Positions 42,934-51,515 of a stretch of 64,000 nucleotides of DNA are shown here, in pieces. The notes under the pieces were generated by a model. That model worked only from the letters and a program-made list of their open reading frames with translations. It was not told the DNA's origin and searched no databases. The stretch comes from Sediminibacterium sp. FEMGT703S (lineage in GTDB: Bacteria > Bacteroidota > Bacteroidia > Chitinophagales > Chitinophagaceae), in contig PGCO01000002.1 in assembly GCA_002786355.1 (NCBI GenBank), forward strand, positions 579,582 to 643,581, in the 5' to 3' direction. A program made the position numbers and the translations under genes. Every line of letters starts with the position of its first letter. Positions within the stretch are counted from its first letter, which is position 1.

Positions 42934-43278
42934 TTATCGGAATAAATCGGTGTCTAAATTTCTTCTGTGATACACTTTACCTTCCATGAATTCTGTGGTA
43001 GCTAGAATTGCAGGATTAGGCATTTTCTCGTATGCACGGGAAATTTCAATTTGCTCTTTATTCTCATGAATTTCTTCTAAGCTATCAGTGTGGCTTGCAA
43101 ACTCTTCTAGCTTATTGTGTAATTCTTCGCGAAGAGAAATGTTAATCTGATTGGCTCTTCTTGCAATAATAGCAATAGATTCATACAGATTACCTGTTTT
43201 CTCTTTTATAGAGATTAGGCTTTTGGTTTCTACCACACTAGCGGTGTTGGCACTCATCTGCCTTCTTAATTTACTCAT
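42934..43278 (-). CDS. rpoZ: RNA polymerase omega subunit, Bacteroidota type
   Basis: A 114-residue protein of the Rpb6/omega family. It is longer than E. coli omega, with the conserved ESIAIIARRANQINISLREEL region (residues about 36-55), which fits the beta-prime C-terminus, and the C-terminal NPAILATTEFMEGKVYHRR extension typical of this phylum. Omega helps assemble and stabilise RNA polymerase. The gene starts within the last 8 bp of bamD and is therefore coupled to it. Confidence 0.9.
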   Translation of the reverse strand: MSKLRRQMSANTASVVETKSLISIKEKTGNLYESIAIIARRANQINISLREELHNKLEEFASHTDSLEEIHENKEQIEISRAYEKMPNPAILATTEFMEGKVYHRRNLDTDLFR

Positions 43279-44077
43279 TTTTTCCCGTTTTTTTAAGTAT
43301 GTTAAGGGTTTGTGTTTTATACTTGCTTACTTCTTCCAAGAATTTACTATCGGTAAAACGATCGGCAAATTCATTGCATTCAGAAAGCACTTTTTCGTAA
43401 CGTTCCTTTTGTTTCTCTTCGTAACTCATTTCAGCATACTTGAAATATGACTTAATCATGAGCACTTTGTATTCGTCTGATTTTTTTGAATCAGGAAAAT
43501 TATCTGCAACATTACTAAACGCAATTGCAGCAGCTTTGTAAAAGCCTAAATTATAATACAACTCAGCACTTAAAAATTCTTTCCGCTCTAATTTCTCTCT
43601 ACACAGGTCAATAATATCGGTTGCATCTTTTACTCTAGGAGAATTTGGATGCGTGCTAATAAAAGCCTGCATCAACCCCATGGTTTTAGTAGTATTTGTT
43701 TGATCAAGTTCTACTTTGGGAGACTGCTTGAAAAAACAATAAGCCCTCATGTATTCGCAATCTTGACTTCTTGTGCTTGCAGGAAAATTTTCAACAAAGC
43801 TTTTGAACATATTTTCCGCATTCAAGTAATCTTTGATATAGTAATAAGAATATGCATATTTATAATACAAATCTTCATATCGTTGAGAACCTTTTAAATA
43901 AGGAAAAATGTCTTCAAAGAGCTTTAAAGCCTCTTGGTATTTTTTATTCGCATAGTACTGCTCAGCCATTTTATACTTGTACTCATAATCTTTACTCTTC
44001 AAGATTTTAGCAAACTTGGTAGTACAAGAAGAACCCAAAAAAACGGTCAGCAATAAAATAGTTACAATTCTACCCAT
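43271..44077 (-). CDS. bamD: Outer-membrane protein assembly factor BamD
   Basis: A 268-residue lipoprotein (lipobox LGSSC, Cys18) with five TPR units: KYKMAEQYYANKKYQEALKL, YYKYAYSYYYIKDYLNAENM, then EYMRAYCFFKQSP, LYYNLGFYKAAAIAFSNV and YKVLMIKSYFKYAE regions. BamD is the essential helical partner of BamA in inserting barrel proteins into the outer membrane. The lineage usually pairs it with rpoZ, as here (8-bp overlap). A TAATTTCG box nine bases upstream of the ATG is a tentative promoter. Confidence 0.93.
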   Translation of the reverse strand: MGRIVTILLLTVFLGSSCTTKFAKILKSKDYEYKYKMAEQYYANKKYQEALKLFEDIFPYLKGSQRYEDLYYKYAYSYYYIKDYLNAENMFKSFVENFPASTRSQDCEYMRAYCFFKQSPKVELDQTNTTKTMGLMQAFISTHPNSPRVKDATDIIDLCREKLERKEFLSAELYYNLGFYKAAAIAFSNVADNFPDSKKSDEYKVLMIKSYFKYAEMSYEEKQKERYEKVLSECNEFADRFTDSKFLEEVSKYKTQTLNILKKTGKNE

Positions 44078-44160
44078 AGAAGTTGGCGAAATTACGTATA
44101 AAATAGCAATTTAAGAAGGGTTTTTCTCAAATCAAGTTTAAATGCCGTTAATTAATAGCT

Positions 44161-44197
44161 AAAAAGGCCGCCCAGCGTTTTACAACCGGACAGCCTT
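44161..44197 (-). terminator. Terminator of rpsA
   Basis: Minus-strand stem of 12 pairs (AAGGCTGTCCGG with CTGGGCGGCCTT, several G-U) and a 10-nt loop, followed by five T, 24 bp after the rpsA stop. Confidence 0.88.
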
Positions 44198-44220
44198 TTC
44201 TATTACAACTTCAGGTGATA

Positions 44221-46113
44221 TTACTTGGTATCACCCTCTCCTTCCTGCAATTTAGCCTTGATTTCAGCAAGGGCACCTAAATCACCCAGGGTAGCTTTTT
44301 CAACCTTAGCCTGGATATTTTTTACTGCCTTCTTGGTGTTATCAGATTCAGCTTTCGCTTCTTTCTTCGCTGCTTCTTTTTCTTCAGCAATATGCTGCTC
44401 CCAAATACGAGCGTGGCTTAGAACAATACGCTTTTCGTTGCGATCAAATTCAATTACTACAAATTGAGCAGTTTCGTCGGCTTTAACCTGAGAACCATCT
44501 TCTTTGTTGAGGTGACGGTTAGGAGCAAATCCTTCTAAACCGTACTGTAATTGAACCAATGCACCTTTATCATCCTTACGGGTAACAGTACCTTCATGGA
44601 TAGATCCAATAGCGAAAGTTTCTTCTAAAGAATTCCAAGGATCTTCTTCTAGTTGTTTGTGACCTAACTGAAGCTTGCGGTTTTCTTTATCAATGCTCAA
44701 TATAATAATATCAATTTGATCAGAAACTTTTGTGTAATCAGTTGGGTGATTAAAACGCTTCAACCAGCTTAAGTCGCTGATATGAATCATACCACCAATT
44801 CCTGGCTCAAGCTCAACAAATACACCATAAGGAGTAATGTTCTTAACTAACCCCTTGTGCTTACTATTTTCAGGGAATTTATTCTCGATGGTATTCCAAG
44901 GATCCTGAGTCATTTGCTTAATGCTCAAGCTCATCTTACGAGCATCTTTATCTAGAGTAACCACTTTAGCTTCATGCTCATCTCCTAACTTGAAGAATTC
45001 TTTTGCATTGATTGGTGTGTTAGCCCATGTAATTTCAGAAACGTGCACTAAACCTTCAACACCTGGTTGAATTTCTAAGAATGCACCGTAATCTTCAATA
45101 TTGACTACTTTACCTTTTACAACAGAACCTTCAGCCAATCCTTCTGGTAATACATCCCATGGGTGTGGAGTCAATTGTTTTAGACCAAGGCTGATACGCT
45201 TCTTATCATCATCAAAGTCTAATACAACCACTTGAAGTTTTTGATCCATCTTAACCACTTCACTTGGGTGAGAAATTCTACCCCAAGAAATATCAGTGAT
45301 GTATAATAAACCATCTAAACCACCTAAGTCCATGAATGCACCAAAGTCGGTAATGTTTTTAACGATACCTTCTAGTACTTGACCTTTTTCTAACTTACTC
45401 ATGATTTCAGCACGTTGTGCTTCAATATCACTTTCAATTAAGGCTTTATGAGATACAACAGCGTTCTTAATAGTTTCGTTAATCTTCACTACTTTAAACT
45501 CCATTGTTTTACCAACAAACTGATCGTAATCAGTTACAGGCTTCACATCAATTTGAGAACCTGGTAAGAAGGTTTCCATACCAAACACATCTACAATCAA
45601 TCCACCTTTGGTTTTGCTAGTAACAGTACCTGTTACAACTTCACCAGTTTTGTGAACTTCCACAATTCTTTCCCAAGCACGGTAAATACGAGCAGACTTG
45701 CGGCTTAAATGAAGATTACCAGAGCGGTCTTCTTTTTCTACCACCATCACTTCTACCTCATCCCCTACTGCCAATCCTGGCAAATCACGGAATTCGTTCA
45801 AAGAAACCAATCCGTCGCTCTTAAACCCAATGTTTACAACAACATCAGTTTTAGTTAAAGCAACAACGCTACCATTGATGATTTCGCCATCTTCAATTTG
45901 AATAAACGTGTTGTCGTACACTTTGTCATACTTTACACGCTCTGATTCTGCATAATGACTAACATTTCTTTTGTCAATACTCCAATCAAAATCATCGTGA
46001 GCGGTAACTACTTCAGGTGCATTTGTTGTCGCAGTAGGAACAGTAACGGCTTCTTCTGAAGCGGCAACGTTCTCCTGAGCATCTGCGTTTAGTTGTTTGT
46101 TAAATAAATTCAT
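44221..46113 (-). CDS. rpsA: 30S ribosomal protein S1
   Basis: A 630-residue S1 protein that delivers mRNA to the ribosome. After an acidic N-terminal tail, the body holds six S1/OB repeats, with clear starts at GEIINGSVVALTKTDVVVNI, GEVVTGTVTSKTKGGLIVDV, GQVLEGIVKNITDFGAFMDL, GSVVKGKVVNIEDYGAFLEI, KHKGLVKNITPYGVFVEL and GSIHEGTVTRKDDKGALVQL. It ends in an acidic Lys/Glu helix. ATG 46113 is used because the longer frame to 46155 runs through the promoter hairpin. Its own leader carries a hairpin that may control translation. Confidence 0.96.
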   Translation of the reverse strand: MNLFNKQLNADAQENVAASEEAVTVPTATTNAPEVVTAHDDFDWSIDKRNVSHYAESERVKYDKVYDNTFIQIEDGEIINGSVVALTKTDVVVNIGFKSDGLVSLNEFRDLPGLAVGDEVEVMVVEKEDRSGNLHLSRKSARIYRAWERIVEVHKTGEVVTGTVTSKTKGGLIVDVFGMETFLPGSQIDVKPVTDYDQFVGKTMEFKVVKINETIKNAVVSHKALIESDIEAQRAEIMSKLEKGQVLEGIVKNITDFGAFMDLGGLDGLLYITDISWGRISHPSEVVKMDQKLQVVVLDFDDDKKRISLGLKQLTPHPWDVLPEGLAEGSVVKGKVVNIEDYGAFLEIQPGVEGLVHVSEITWANTPINAKEFFKLGDEHEAKVVTLDKDARKMSLSIKQMTQDPWNTIENKFPENSKHKGLVKNITPYGVFVELEPGIGGMIHISDLSWLKRFNHPTDYTKVSDQIDIIILSIDKENRKLQLGHKQLEEDPWNSLEETFAIGSIHEGTVTRKDDKGALVQLQYGLEGFAPNRHLNKEDGSQVKADETAQFVVIEFDRNEKRIVLSHARIWEQHIAEEKEAAKKEAKAESDNTKKAVKNIQAKVEKATLGDLGALAEIKAKLQEGEGDTK

Positions 46114-46120
46114 ACAATAA

Positions 46121-46150
46121 CCCGATGGTTTTAATCGGGGTGCAAAGCTA
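46121..46150 (-). promoter_or_regulatory. rpsA promoter box and 5' leader hairpin
   Basis: TAGCTTTG (46143-46150) on the minus strand fits TAnnTTTG. Directly after it the leader forms CCCGAT/ATCGGG with a 7-nt loop (46121-46139), which would sit at the very 5' end of the mRNA and end seven bases before the ATG. Confidence 0.55.
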
Positions 46151-46254
46151 ATCAATCTTGTGAAAATTAACAGTATTTAAGGCTTAAAATACTTGACAGA
46201 AATAGTATTTATATCATTTTTTCGCTATTTTAGTATTCCAATAACCATTTTCTA

Positions 46255-46677
46255 ATGAAAATAAACCTGTTATCCCTATTATTAGGATGTATAATCGGTA
46301 CTACATCCTATGCACAATCCTATGACCCAAGGATAGAAAAAGCCTTGCGAGCTCAAAAAAAGGCCATGGATGCTCAACTAATAGCCAACAAAGCGGAAAG
46401 AGCCAAAGCGAAATCGATGGGAATTAAAGAAAAGAAAACTGGCCCCCATTTTACTGAAGCTGAAAAAGCTGCAAAGAATAAAGAGAATATGGACCGCATT
46501 CGTAGAAGAATGAAATTCCTCGAAAATCATGCAGGCAACTCAAATCCTGAAGCAAAGTATAAAGCAGGACCAGGCGGAGCGGCAGAAAGAATTGGAACAC
46601 CAGGGTACAAGAGTCCAACCAATAATTTAGTTAGAAAAGAAGCAAGAGTAGTAAGAACATATCCTAAAAGATATTAA
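46255..46677 (+). CDS. Small secreted Lys/Arg-rich protein of unknown function
   Basis: A 140-residue protein with a signal peptide (LLSLLLGCIIGTTSYAQ, cleavage near residue 21). The mature part is very basic, mostly helical (EKALRAQKKAMDAQLIANKA and EAEKAAKNKENMDRIRRRMK), then a flexible Gly/Pro stretch (GPGGAAERIGTPGYKSP) and a Lys/Arg/Tyr-rich end. No known family. It is followed 2 bp later by another small basic secreted protein, so they form a two-gene unit. Nucleic acid, polymer or membrane binding are possible but not shown. Confidence 0.65.
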   Translation: MKINLLSLLLGCIIGTTSYAQSYDPRIEKALRAQKKAMDAQLIANKAERAKAKSMGIKEKKTGPHFTEAEKAAKNKENMDRIRRRMKFLENHAGNSNPEAKYKAGPGGAAERIGTPGYKSPTNNLVRKEARVVRTYPKRY

Positions 46678-46679
46678 CA

Positions 46680-47009
46680 ATGAAAAAGTACTTTACATTC
46701 CTATTAACCGGAATATTGGTTATAACACAGTTAACAGCACAACAAAAAAAATACCAGCCAGAAGAGGTTGAGAAAATTCAATCGACGCAAAAAGGCATCA
46801 AACCCAATGGAAAAAATGCTGCAGTAGTTCATCCCACAAAATCGGATGGTACCATGGACATGCGTTATAAATCTAATAAAGAAAAGTTTAAAGCAACAGC
46901 AACAGGACCCAGAAAAGCAGATGGATCCCCAGATATGCGTTACAAAGAAAATAAACAATTTATTAAACCCACTGCTAAAAAAACAGAACCCATAAAGAAA
47001 AAGCAATAA
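46680..47009 (+). CDS. Small secreted basic protein with a repeated DMRYK motif
   Basis: A 109-residue protein with a signal peptide (FLLTGILVITQLTAQQ) and no recognised family. Residues 53-71 (TKSDGTMDMRYKSNKEKFK) and 78-96 (RKADGSPDMRYKENKQFIK) are two copies of one 19-residue unit with a 25-residue period, sharing DG, DMRYK and NK. The rest is Lys-rich. It starts two bases after the preceding gene, so both should be made from one mRNA. It may be a polymer- or surface-binding peptide, but no role is known. Confidence 0.65.
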   Translation: MKKYFTFLLTGILVITQLTAQQKKYQPEEVEKIQSTQKGIKPNGKNAAVVHPTKSDGTMDMRYKSNKEKFKATATGPRKADGSPDMRYKENKQFIKPTAKKTEPIKKKQ

Positions 47010-47022
47010 CAATAAGTTTCAT

Positions 47023-47063
47023 AAAAAAAATCCCGTTCTACTTAAGTTGAACGGGATTTTTTT
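47023..47063. terminator. Bidirectional terminator between the small secreted pair and the metalloprotease
   Basis: Stem AATCCCGTTC/GAACGGGATT with flanking A and T runs of six or more on both sides. Fits the ends of both convergent units. Confidence 0.92.
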
Positions 47064-47082
47064 ATGGAGTATAAATTATAAA

Positions 47083-49653
47083 CTAATCTGCCTTTAATGC
47101 TTTATCAATCAAGAACAATAAATGCATTCTATGTGCTTTAGTATCTTCATTGGGCGATACAGCTGCAGCCAATTTAGTTCTCAATTTTTTCAAAGTATAC
47201 AATGTAGCAGACTTAGATACATCGTCTAATGGTGCAGTTGGAGCTAATAAACTTGCAGCACCTTTTACAAAAGTAATTTGAACATATCTGCGATATACAT
47301 TTACATTGGTATTCATATCAGCATCAAAAATTCCTTTTACAAGATCATTCATAATTTCTACTACACCATATTCGTTTCCGTACAAGCGAGTGTTATTTAC
47401 TCTTTGTAATGTGATTGGATTTAAAATATGTGCCAATGCACCATTAACTTGCAATCCTAAGAAATTATTTGTCACTTTAAAATCTTCACCGTTTCCAGGT
47501 TGATTAAAGCCTCTACGTTGCATTTGCAGGTAAGGAAATATTTGAGTGTCTGCATCAAAAGCATTTGGCGCAAATACATATTTATTCAAGACTTCCATTG
47601 CCTTTTTTTGTGTAGCAAGTGGCGTAGGTGTGTAAGGTTTGTTAGTAGAATTTTGCTCAGGGAAACTTCTATCGATATATACTCCCCCTACATAACGGCT
47701 CACAGCATTAACTTGACCACTTCTTTGGCCTTGCAACATTAAATATCTATTGCGAAGCTCAGCATAAGACTGACCAGGCTTGGTATATTTTTGAATTAAT
47801 TTGCCCATTATATTATTTACCAGCTTAAATCTTTCTTCTGCATAAGCAACTGCATCACTACTCATATCATTTACATTGATGCGAGGATCAATTGCTTTTC
47901 CGGGTGCACGCATATCATCCCCATCATTACCAAATGCCAATTTAGGGTCATTGCTTCTAGACAAGATTTTGCTGATCATCGCTTCTTCCTCAGCTTCTGA
48001 AAATGGGGTATAGCCAAATTCAATTGCCCAAAGATCATAAGGCCCCGCTTTGGTAGTATAATAGTCTCCTTGCTTAGACCTGTCTAAAGAAATATTGATT
48101 GCGGGATAATCCATCACCGAACCAATCAACCCAATTTTACGAGTAATTGACGTGTTATGCACTTCTGTTGGAGACAACATTTGGCTACTCTTCATATTGT
48201 GATTCAATCCAAGTGTATGGCCCATTTCGTGCATAATCAAATAAATTAGAAATTGTTGGTGCATTTCTTTTATTTCTGCAGCACTTGCGTTCATGGTTTC
48301 AAGGGTAGTTAAACCTGCGGTGTATTGCATTTTTAATTCAGCACCAATATTGCAATGATGATGCTGCTGATGCTCCATACCAGGGAAAACCAATTGTGGC
48401 ATTGATGGGCCATTGAATAATTCATCATTAATAGGTGTAGCACTACCAGAGTACCATTCAACGGTAATATCTGATCCTAAAATTTGTCCTGTTCTTGGAT
48501 TCACAAAACTTGGTCCAATTGCTCCATAAGAAGGTTGAGCAGAAGACACCCATCTAATAACATTATAACGAATATCAGCAGGGTCCCACTTAGCATCGTC
48601 GGGCATAATTTTCATTTGCACGGCGTTTTTAAATCCTGCTTTTTCAAATGCTTCATTCCACTTTAAGCCTGCATCCACAATGGTTTGACGGTATTCTAAA
48701 GGAGTAGTATTCTCTACCCAAAAAACGATGGGTTCTACAGGCTCGCTCATTGCTGCTGACGGGTCTTTCTTTTTCAAAAACCAACGGTTAATCATATCCT
48801 TATAAGGCGTAACACCAATACTGGTCATATCGGTACGTTGTTGCATAAAATAACCTACTCTAGGATCATCTCTTCTTGCCCTAAAATCGTTTTTAGGCAT
48901 TTCTAAAAAGCTATGTTGCATTCTAACGCGAACATATCTAGGATCCACTACATCTGGACCACCTGATGCCAATGTGGAAGGATTATCATAAGATAAGTCT
49001 ACTACAATGTCTGTATTGTTGGGATAAGATCTTACGTCTACATATTTTGATTTAGTCGGATTTAATCCTCCTAAATTAAACATAAACATAGCCATTGGAC
49101 TTGGTGGCATTTGAGGTTTAACTGGATCCATTTTCTCACTAAGGAATAAACCATCTACGCTAACCAAATATCCATTATCGTCTTCAATGCTAAACTTATC
49201 ATTAAAGAATACCGCTTCTGGTTTATCTACATTAGCAGATTTACTAACGGGATTATTTTGATCATAGTAAAAGTTGGTATTCACTTCAGAAAACTCTAGT
49301 TTGTCAAAAGCTCGTTTAATTTTATAAACCGAAGTATTTCTATGCATACTTTGATTTAAAAATAAAGTAGTAGGACCACTGATAGAAAAACTCTGATAAA
49401 TAAACTCTTTATCTAATTGATCTTTACGAATATACATTTGCAGGCTTCCAGTAACTGTGTCTTGGTAAACAGTAAATAAGCCTTCTATTTTTTTATTGCC
49501 TTTTGTTTTATCCGCAACAGTTGGCTTTTTTGGAGCAGCTGGTTTGGTAGTATCAGCTGCAGGCTTAGCTGCAGGAGTTGGCGGTTGTTGTGCATGAACC
49601 ATAGTAGAAACTCCTACGAATAGCAATGCTGTGCTGAAGAGGTATCTTTTCAT
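47083..49653 (-). CDS. Secreted zinc-dependent metalloprotease (DUF5117/DUF5118/DUF4953 architecture)
   Basis: An 856-residue exported protein. The signal peptide (LFSTALLFVGVSTMVHAQ) is followed by a Pro/Ala/Lys-rich linker to about residue 48. The N-terminal part (KKIEGLFTVYQDTVTGSLQM, then YIRKDQLDKEFIYQ) matches the DUF5118/DUF5117 region. The zinc-binding motif is HEMGHTLGLNH (His475, Glu476, His479, His485), a metzincin-type HExxHxxGxxH. No membrane helix follows and there is no T9SS C-terminal domain. Members are common in Bacteroidota and mostly uncharacterised. An unusual bulged hairpin lies 29 bp upstream. Confidence 0.9.
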   Translation of the reverse strand: MKRYLFSTALLFVGVSTMVHAQQPPTPAAKPAADTTKPAAPKKPTVADKTKGNKKIEGLFTVYQDTVTGSLQMYIRKDQLDKEFIYQSFSISGPTTLFLNQSMHRNTSVYKIKRAFDKLEFSEVNTNFYYDQNNPVSKSANVDKPEAVFFNDKFSIEDDNGYLVSVDGLFLSEKMDPVKPQMPPSPMAMFMFNLGGLNPTKSKYVDVRSYPNNTDIVVDLSYDNPSTLASGGPDVVDPRYVRVRMQHSFLEMPKNDFRARRDDPRVGYFMQQRTDMTSIGVTPYKDMINRWFLKKKDPSAAMSEPVEPIVFWVENTTPLEYRQTIVDAGLKWNEAFEKAGFKNAVQMKIMPDDAKWDPADIRYNVIRWVSSAQPSYGAIGPSFVNPRTGQILGSDITVEWYSGSATPINDELFNGPSMPQLVFPGMEHQQHHHCNIGAELKMQYTAGLTTLETMNASAAEIKEMHQQFLIYLIMHEMGHTLGLNHNMKSSQMLSPTEVHNTSITRKIGLIGSVMDYPAINISLDRSKQGDYYTTKAGPYDLWAIEFGYTPFSEAEEEAMISKILSRSNDPKLAFGNDGDDMRAPGKAIDPRINVNDMSSDAVAYAEERFKLVNNIMGKLIQKYTKPGQSYAELRNRYLMLQGQRSGQVNAVSRYVGGVYIDRSFPEQNSTNKPYTPTPLATQKKAMEVLNKYVFAPNAFDADTQIFPYLQMQRRGFNQPGNGEDFKVTNNFLGLQVNGALAHILNPITLQRVNNTRLYGNEYGVVEIMNDLVKGIFDADMNTNVNVYRRYVQITFVKGAASLLAPTAPLDDVSKSATLYTLKKLRTKLAAAVSPNEDTKAHRMHLLFLIDKALKAD

Positions 49654-49681
49654 ATAATTAGTTTAGGTAATACAAAATATG

Positions 49682-49717
49682 CATTCTATTCATTTGAGAG
49701 AATGAATTAACAGAATG
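49682..49717. promoter_or_regulatory. 13-bp bulged inverted repeat upstream of the metalloprotease
   Basis: Plus-strand arms CATTCTATTCATT and AATGAAT-TAAC-AGAATG form 13 pairs with one 4-nt bulge and a 6-nt loop. It lies 29 bp before the metalloprotease ATG, where an operator or leader hairpin would be. No protein gene is here. Confidence 0.5.
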
Positions 49718-49775
49718 TTATATAATTGGCATAAAACACTTAGTTGAAGTAATTTGACGAGTACGAATGGTAAGC

Positions 49776-50204
49776 TTAAGATTGAAGATAATTCTCCAAT
49801 TGAGTAATGGTCTCCTTTTGACTTAAAATGGTTTCTGTAACCACATCATTCATACTTATAATTCCTGCCAACTTATTGTCTACCATAACAGGTAAATACC
49901 GAATATGTCTAGCACTCATTAACTGCATACAATGTTCAATTGTATCAGTCATAGATACACTGGGGAAATCTGCACTCATGATTTCACTTACCGGCGTTTT
50001 TGTAGAGTTCTTCCCCATTAAAATGACTTTTCTTGAATAGTCTCGCTCAGTAAGAATGCCTAAGAATTGGTCATTCTCTGCAACAACAACAGAACCAATG
50101 TTTTTTTCTGCCATCATACGCAATGCATCAATTACAGAAGTGTCTGGATGAACTATAGCAACAGTATTGCCTTTTCTTGTAAGGATATTGCTTACTTTAC
50201 TCAT
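49776..50204 (-). CDS. CBS-domain pair protein
   Basis: A 142-residue stand-alone protein with two CBS motifs: SVIDALRMMAEKNIGSVVV with FLGILTERDYSRKVI, and TIEHCMQLMSARHIRYLPVM with KLAGIISMNDVV. Such pairs bind adenosyl ligands (AMP, ATP, SAM) and signal energy state to partners. No partner domain is fused and the neighbours (metalloprotease, flavoprotein) do not identify one. Cytoplasmic. Confidence 0.92.
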   Translation of the reverse strand: MSKVSNILTRKGNTVAIVHPDTSVIDALRMMAEKNIGSVVVAENDQFLGILTERDYSRKVILMGKNSTKTPVSEIMSADFPSVSMTDTIEHCMQLMSARHIRYLPVMVDNKLAGIISMNDVVTETILSQKETITQLENYLQS

Positions 50205-50285
50205 AGGTTAAATTTCTAGCTATAAGTTAAGACTTTTTAACATAAAATGCAATACTTACTCCGAAAAAATGAATCTATTTGACCA

Positions 50286-51512
50286 CTAAAGAGCTGATTG
50301 AGCAATCGCGCTCGCTGCATTGAAGCCGCTAGTCCAGGCGTGCTGAAAATTAAATCCACCTGTAATTCCATCTACATCCATTACTTCACCCGCAAAATAC
50401 AAGCCTGAAACCAACTTGCTTTCCATGGTTTGTGGATGTATAGTCGAAAGCTGCACTCCCCCAGAAGTGACAAATTCCTCTTTAAATGTTGTTTTACCAT
50501 TGATATTGAAAACATGACTGGTAAGTAGTTGAATCAATTTGTTTTGATTAACAGCTTTAATTTCACCCCATTTAGTATCTGCAGAAATGCCGGCTTCATC
50601 TAGTAGAAAAAGCCATAAACGCGAAGGCAAAGCAAATGGATATTTTGTACTTATTTTATTTGCAGAAAATTGCTCCCGATAAAATGACCAATCTGTTCTT
50701 AATATAGCATCGGTGGTTTCACCCAACCAATTCACTTGAATGGCAAATTGATAACCCATATCGGCCAATTGTCTTGCGCCCCATGCTGATAGTTTTAATA
50801 CAACTGGACCACTTAAACCCCAATGAGTGATCAGCAAAGCGCCTTGCTCTTTTAGTTTAGTCCCACTTATTTTAATTACAGCATTATTAACGGATAATCC
50901 CATTAAAGTTGTAATGGGATGTTTGGGCATATTAAAAGTAAAAAGGGATGGCACTGGTGGTTGTATGGCATGTCCTAATTGGCTAATCCAATTAAACATT
51001 TCCATCTTTGGTAATCCACCCGAAGCAATACAGATATAGTCTGCTTCGATAATACTTGACTTATTCGTTTCAATTTGAAATTTGATATCTTTTCGAGTGA
51101 TTTTCTTCACTTCAGTTTGCATTTCAATTCTCACCTTAAATTGATCTGCTTCTTTTAACAAACACTCTATAATTGTTGCAGAATTATTACTTACTGGGAA
51201 CATTCTACCATCTACTTCTGCATGTAAATCAACTCCGCGCTCAGCAAACCACTCTATAGTGTGTTGTGTATTAAATTGATGAAAAGCTTTTTTTAAAAAC
51301 TGTTCCCCTCTAGGATATTTTTTTACAAGTGCGGGTATCTCAAAAAGTTGATGCGTTGTATTACATCTACCTCCACCACTAATTTTAACTTTCGATAATA
51401 GCTTACTTGATTTTTCTAAAATAGTGACTTTAAGATTTGAATTTAGCCTTGCAGCATTCACCGCACAAAAAAAACCTGCAGCCCCCCCACCAATTACAAT
51501 AAGGTTTTTCAT
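50286..51512 (-). CDS. YhiN/HI0933-family FAD-dependent flavoprotein
   Basis: A 408-residue protein with a Rossmann nucleotide site at the start (LIVIGGGAAGFFCAVNAARL), then KVKISGGGRCNTTH and near the end YFAGEVMDVDGITGGFNFQH, the family signatures. The family includes BaiN, which reduces unsaturated bile acid intermediates, but most members have no proven substrate. It starts 3 bp after map, so the two are co-transcribed. Confidence 0.9.
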   Translation of the reverse strand: MKNLIVIGGGAAGFFCAVNAARLNSNLKVTILEKSSKLLSKVKISGGGRCNTTHQLFEIPALVKKYPRGEQFLKKAFHQFNTQHTIEWFAERGVDLHAEVDGRMFPVSNNSATIIECLLKEADQFKVRIEMQTEVKKITRKDIKFQIETNKSSIIEADYICIASGGLPKMEMFNWISQLGHAIQPPVPSLFTFNMPKHPITTLMGLSVNNAVIKISGTKLKEQGALLITHWGLSGPVVLKLSAWGARQLADMGYQFAIQVNWLGETTDAILRTDWSFYREQFSANKISTKYPFALPSRLWLFLLDEAGISADTKWGEIKAVNQNKLIQLLTSHVFNINGKTTFKEEFVTSGGVQLSTIHPQTMESKLVSGLYFAGEVMDVDGITGGFNFQHAWTSGFNAASAIAQSAL

Positions 51513-51515
51513 TCG

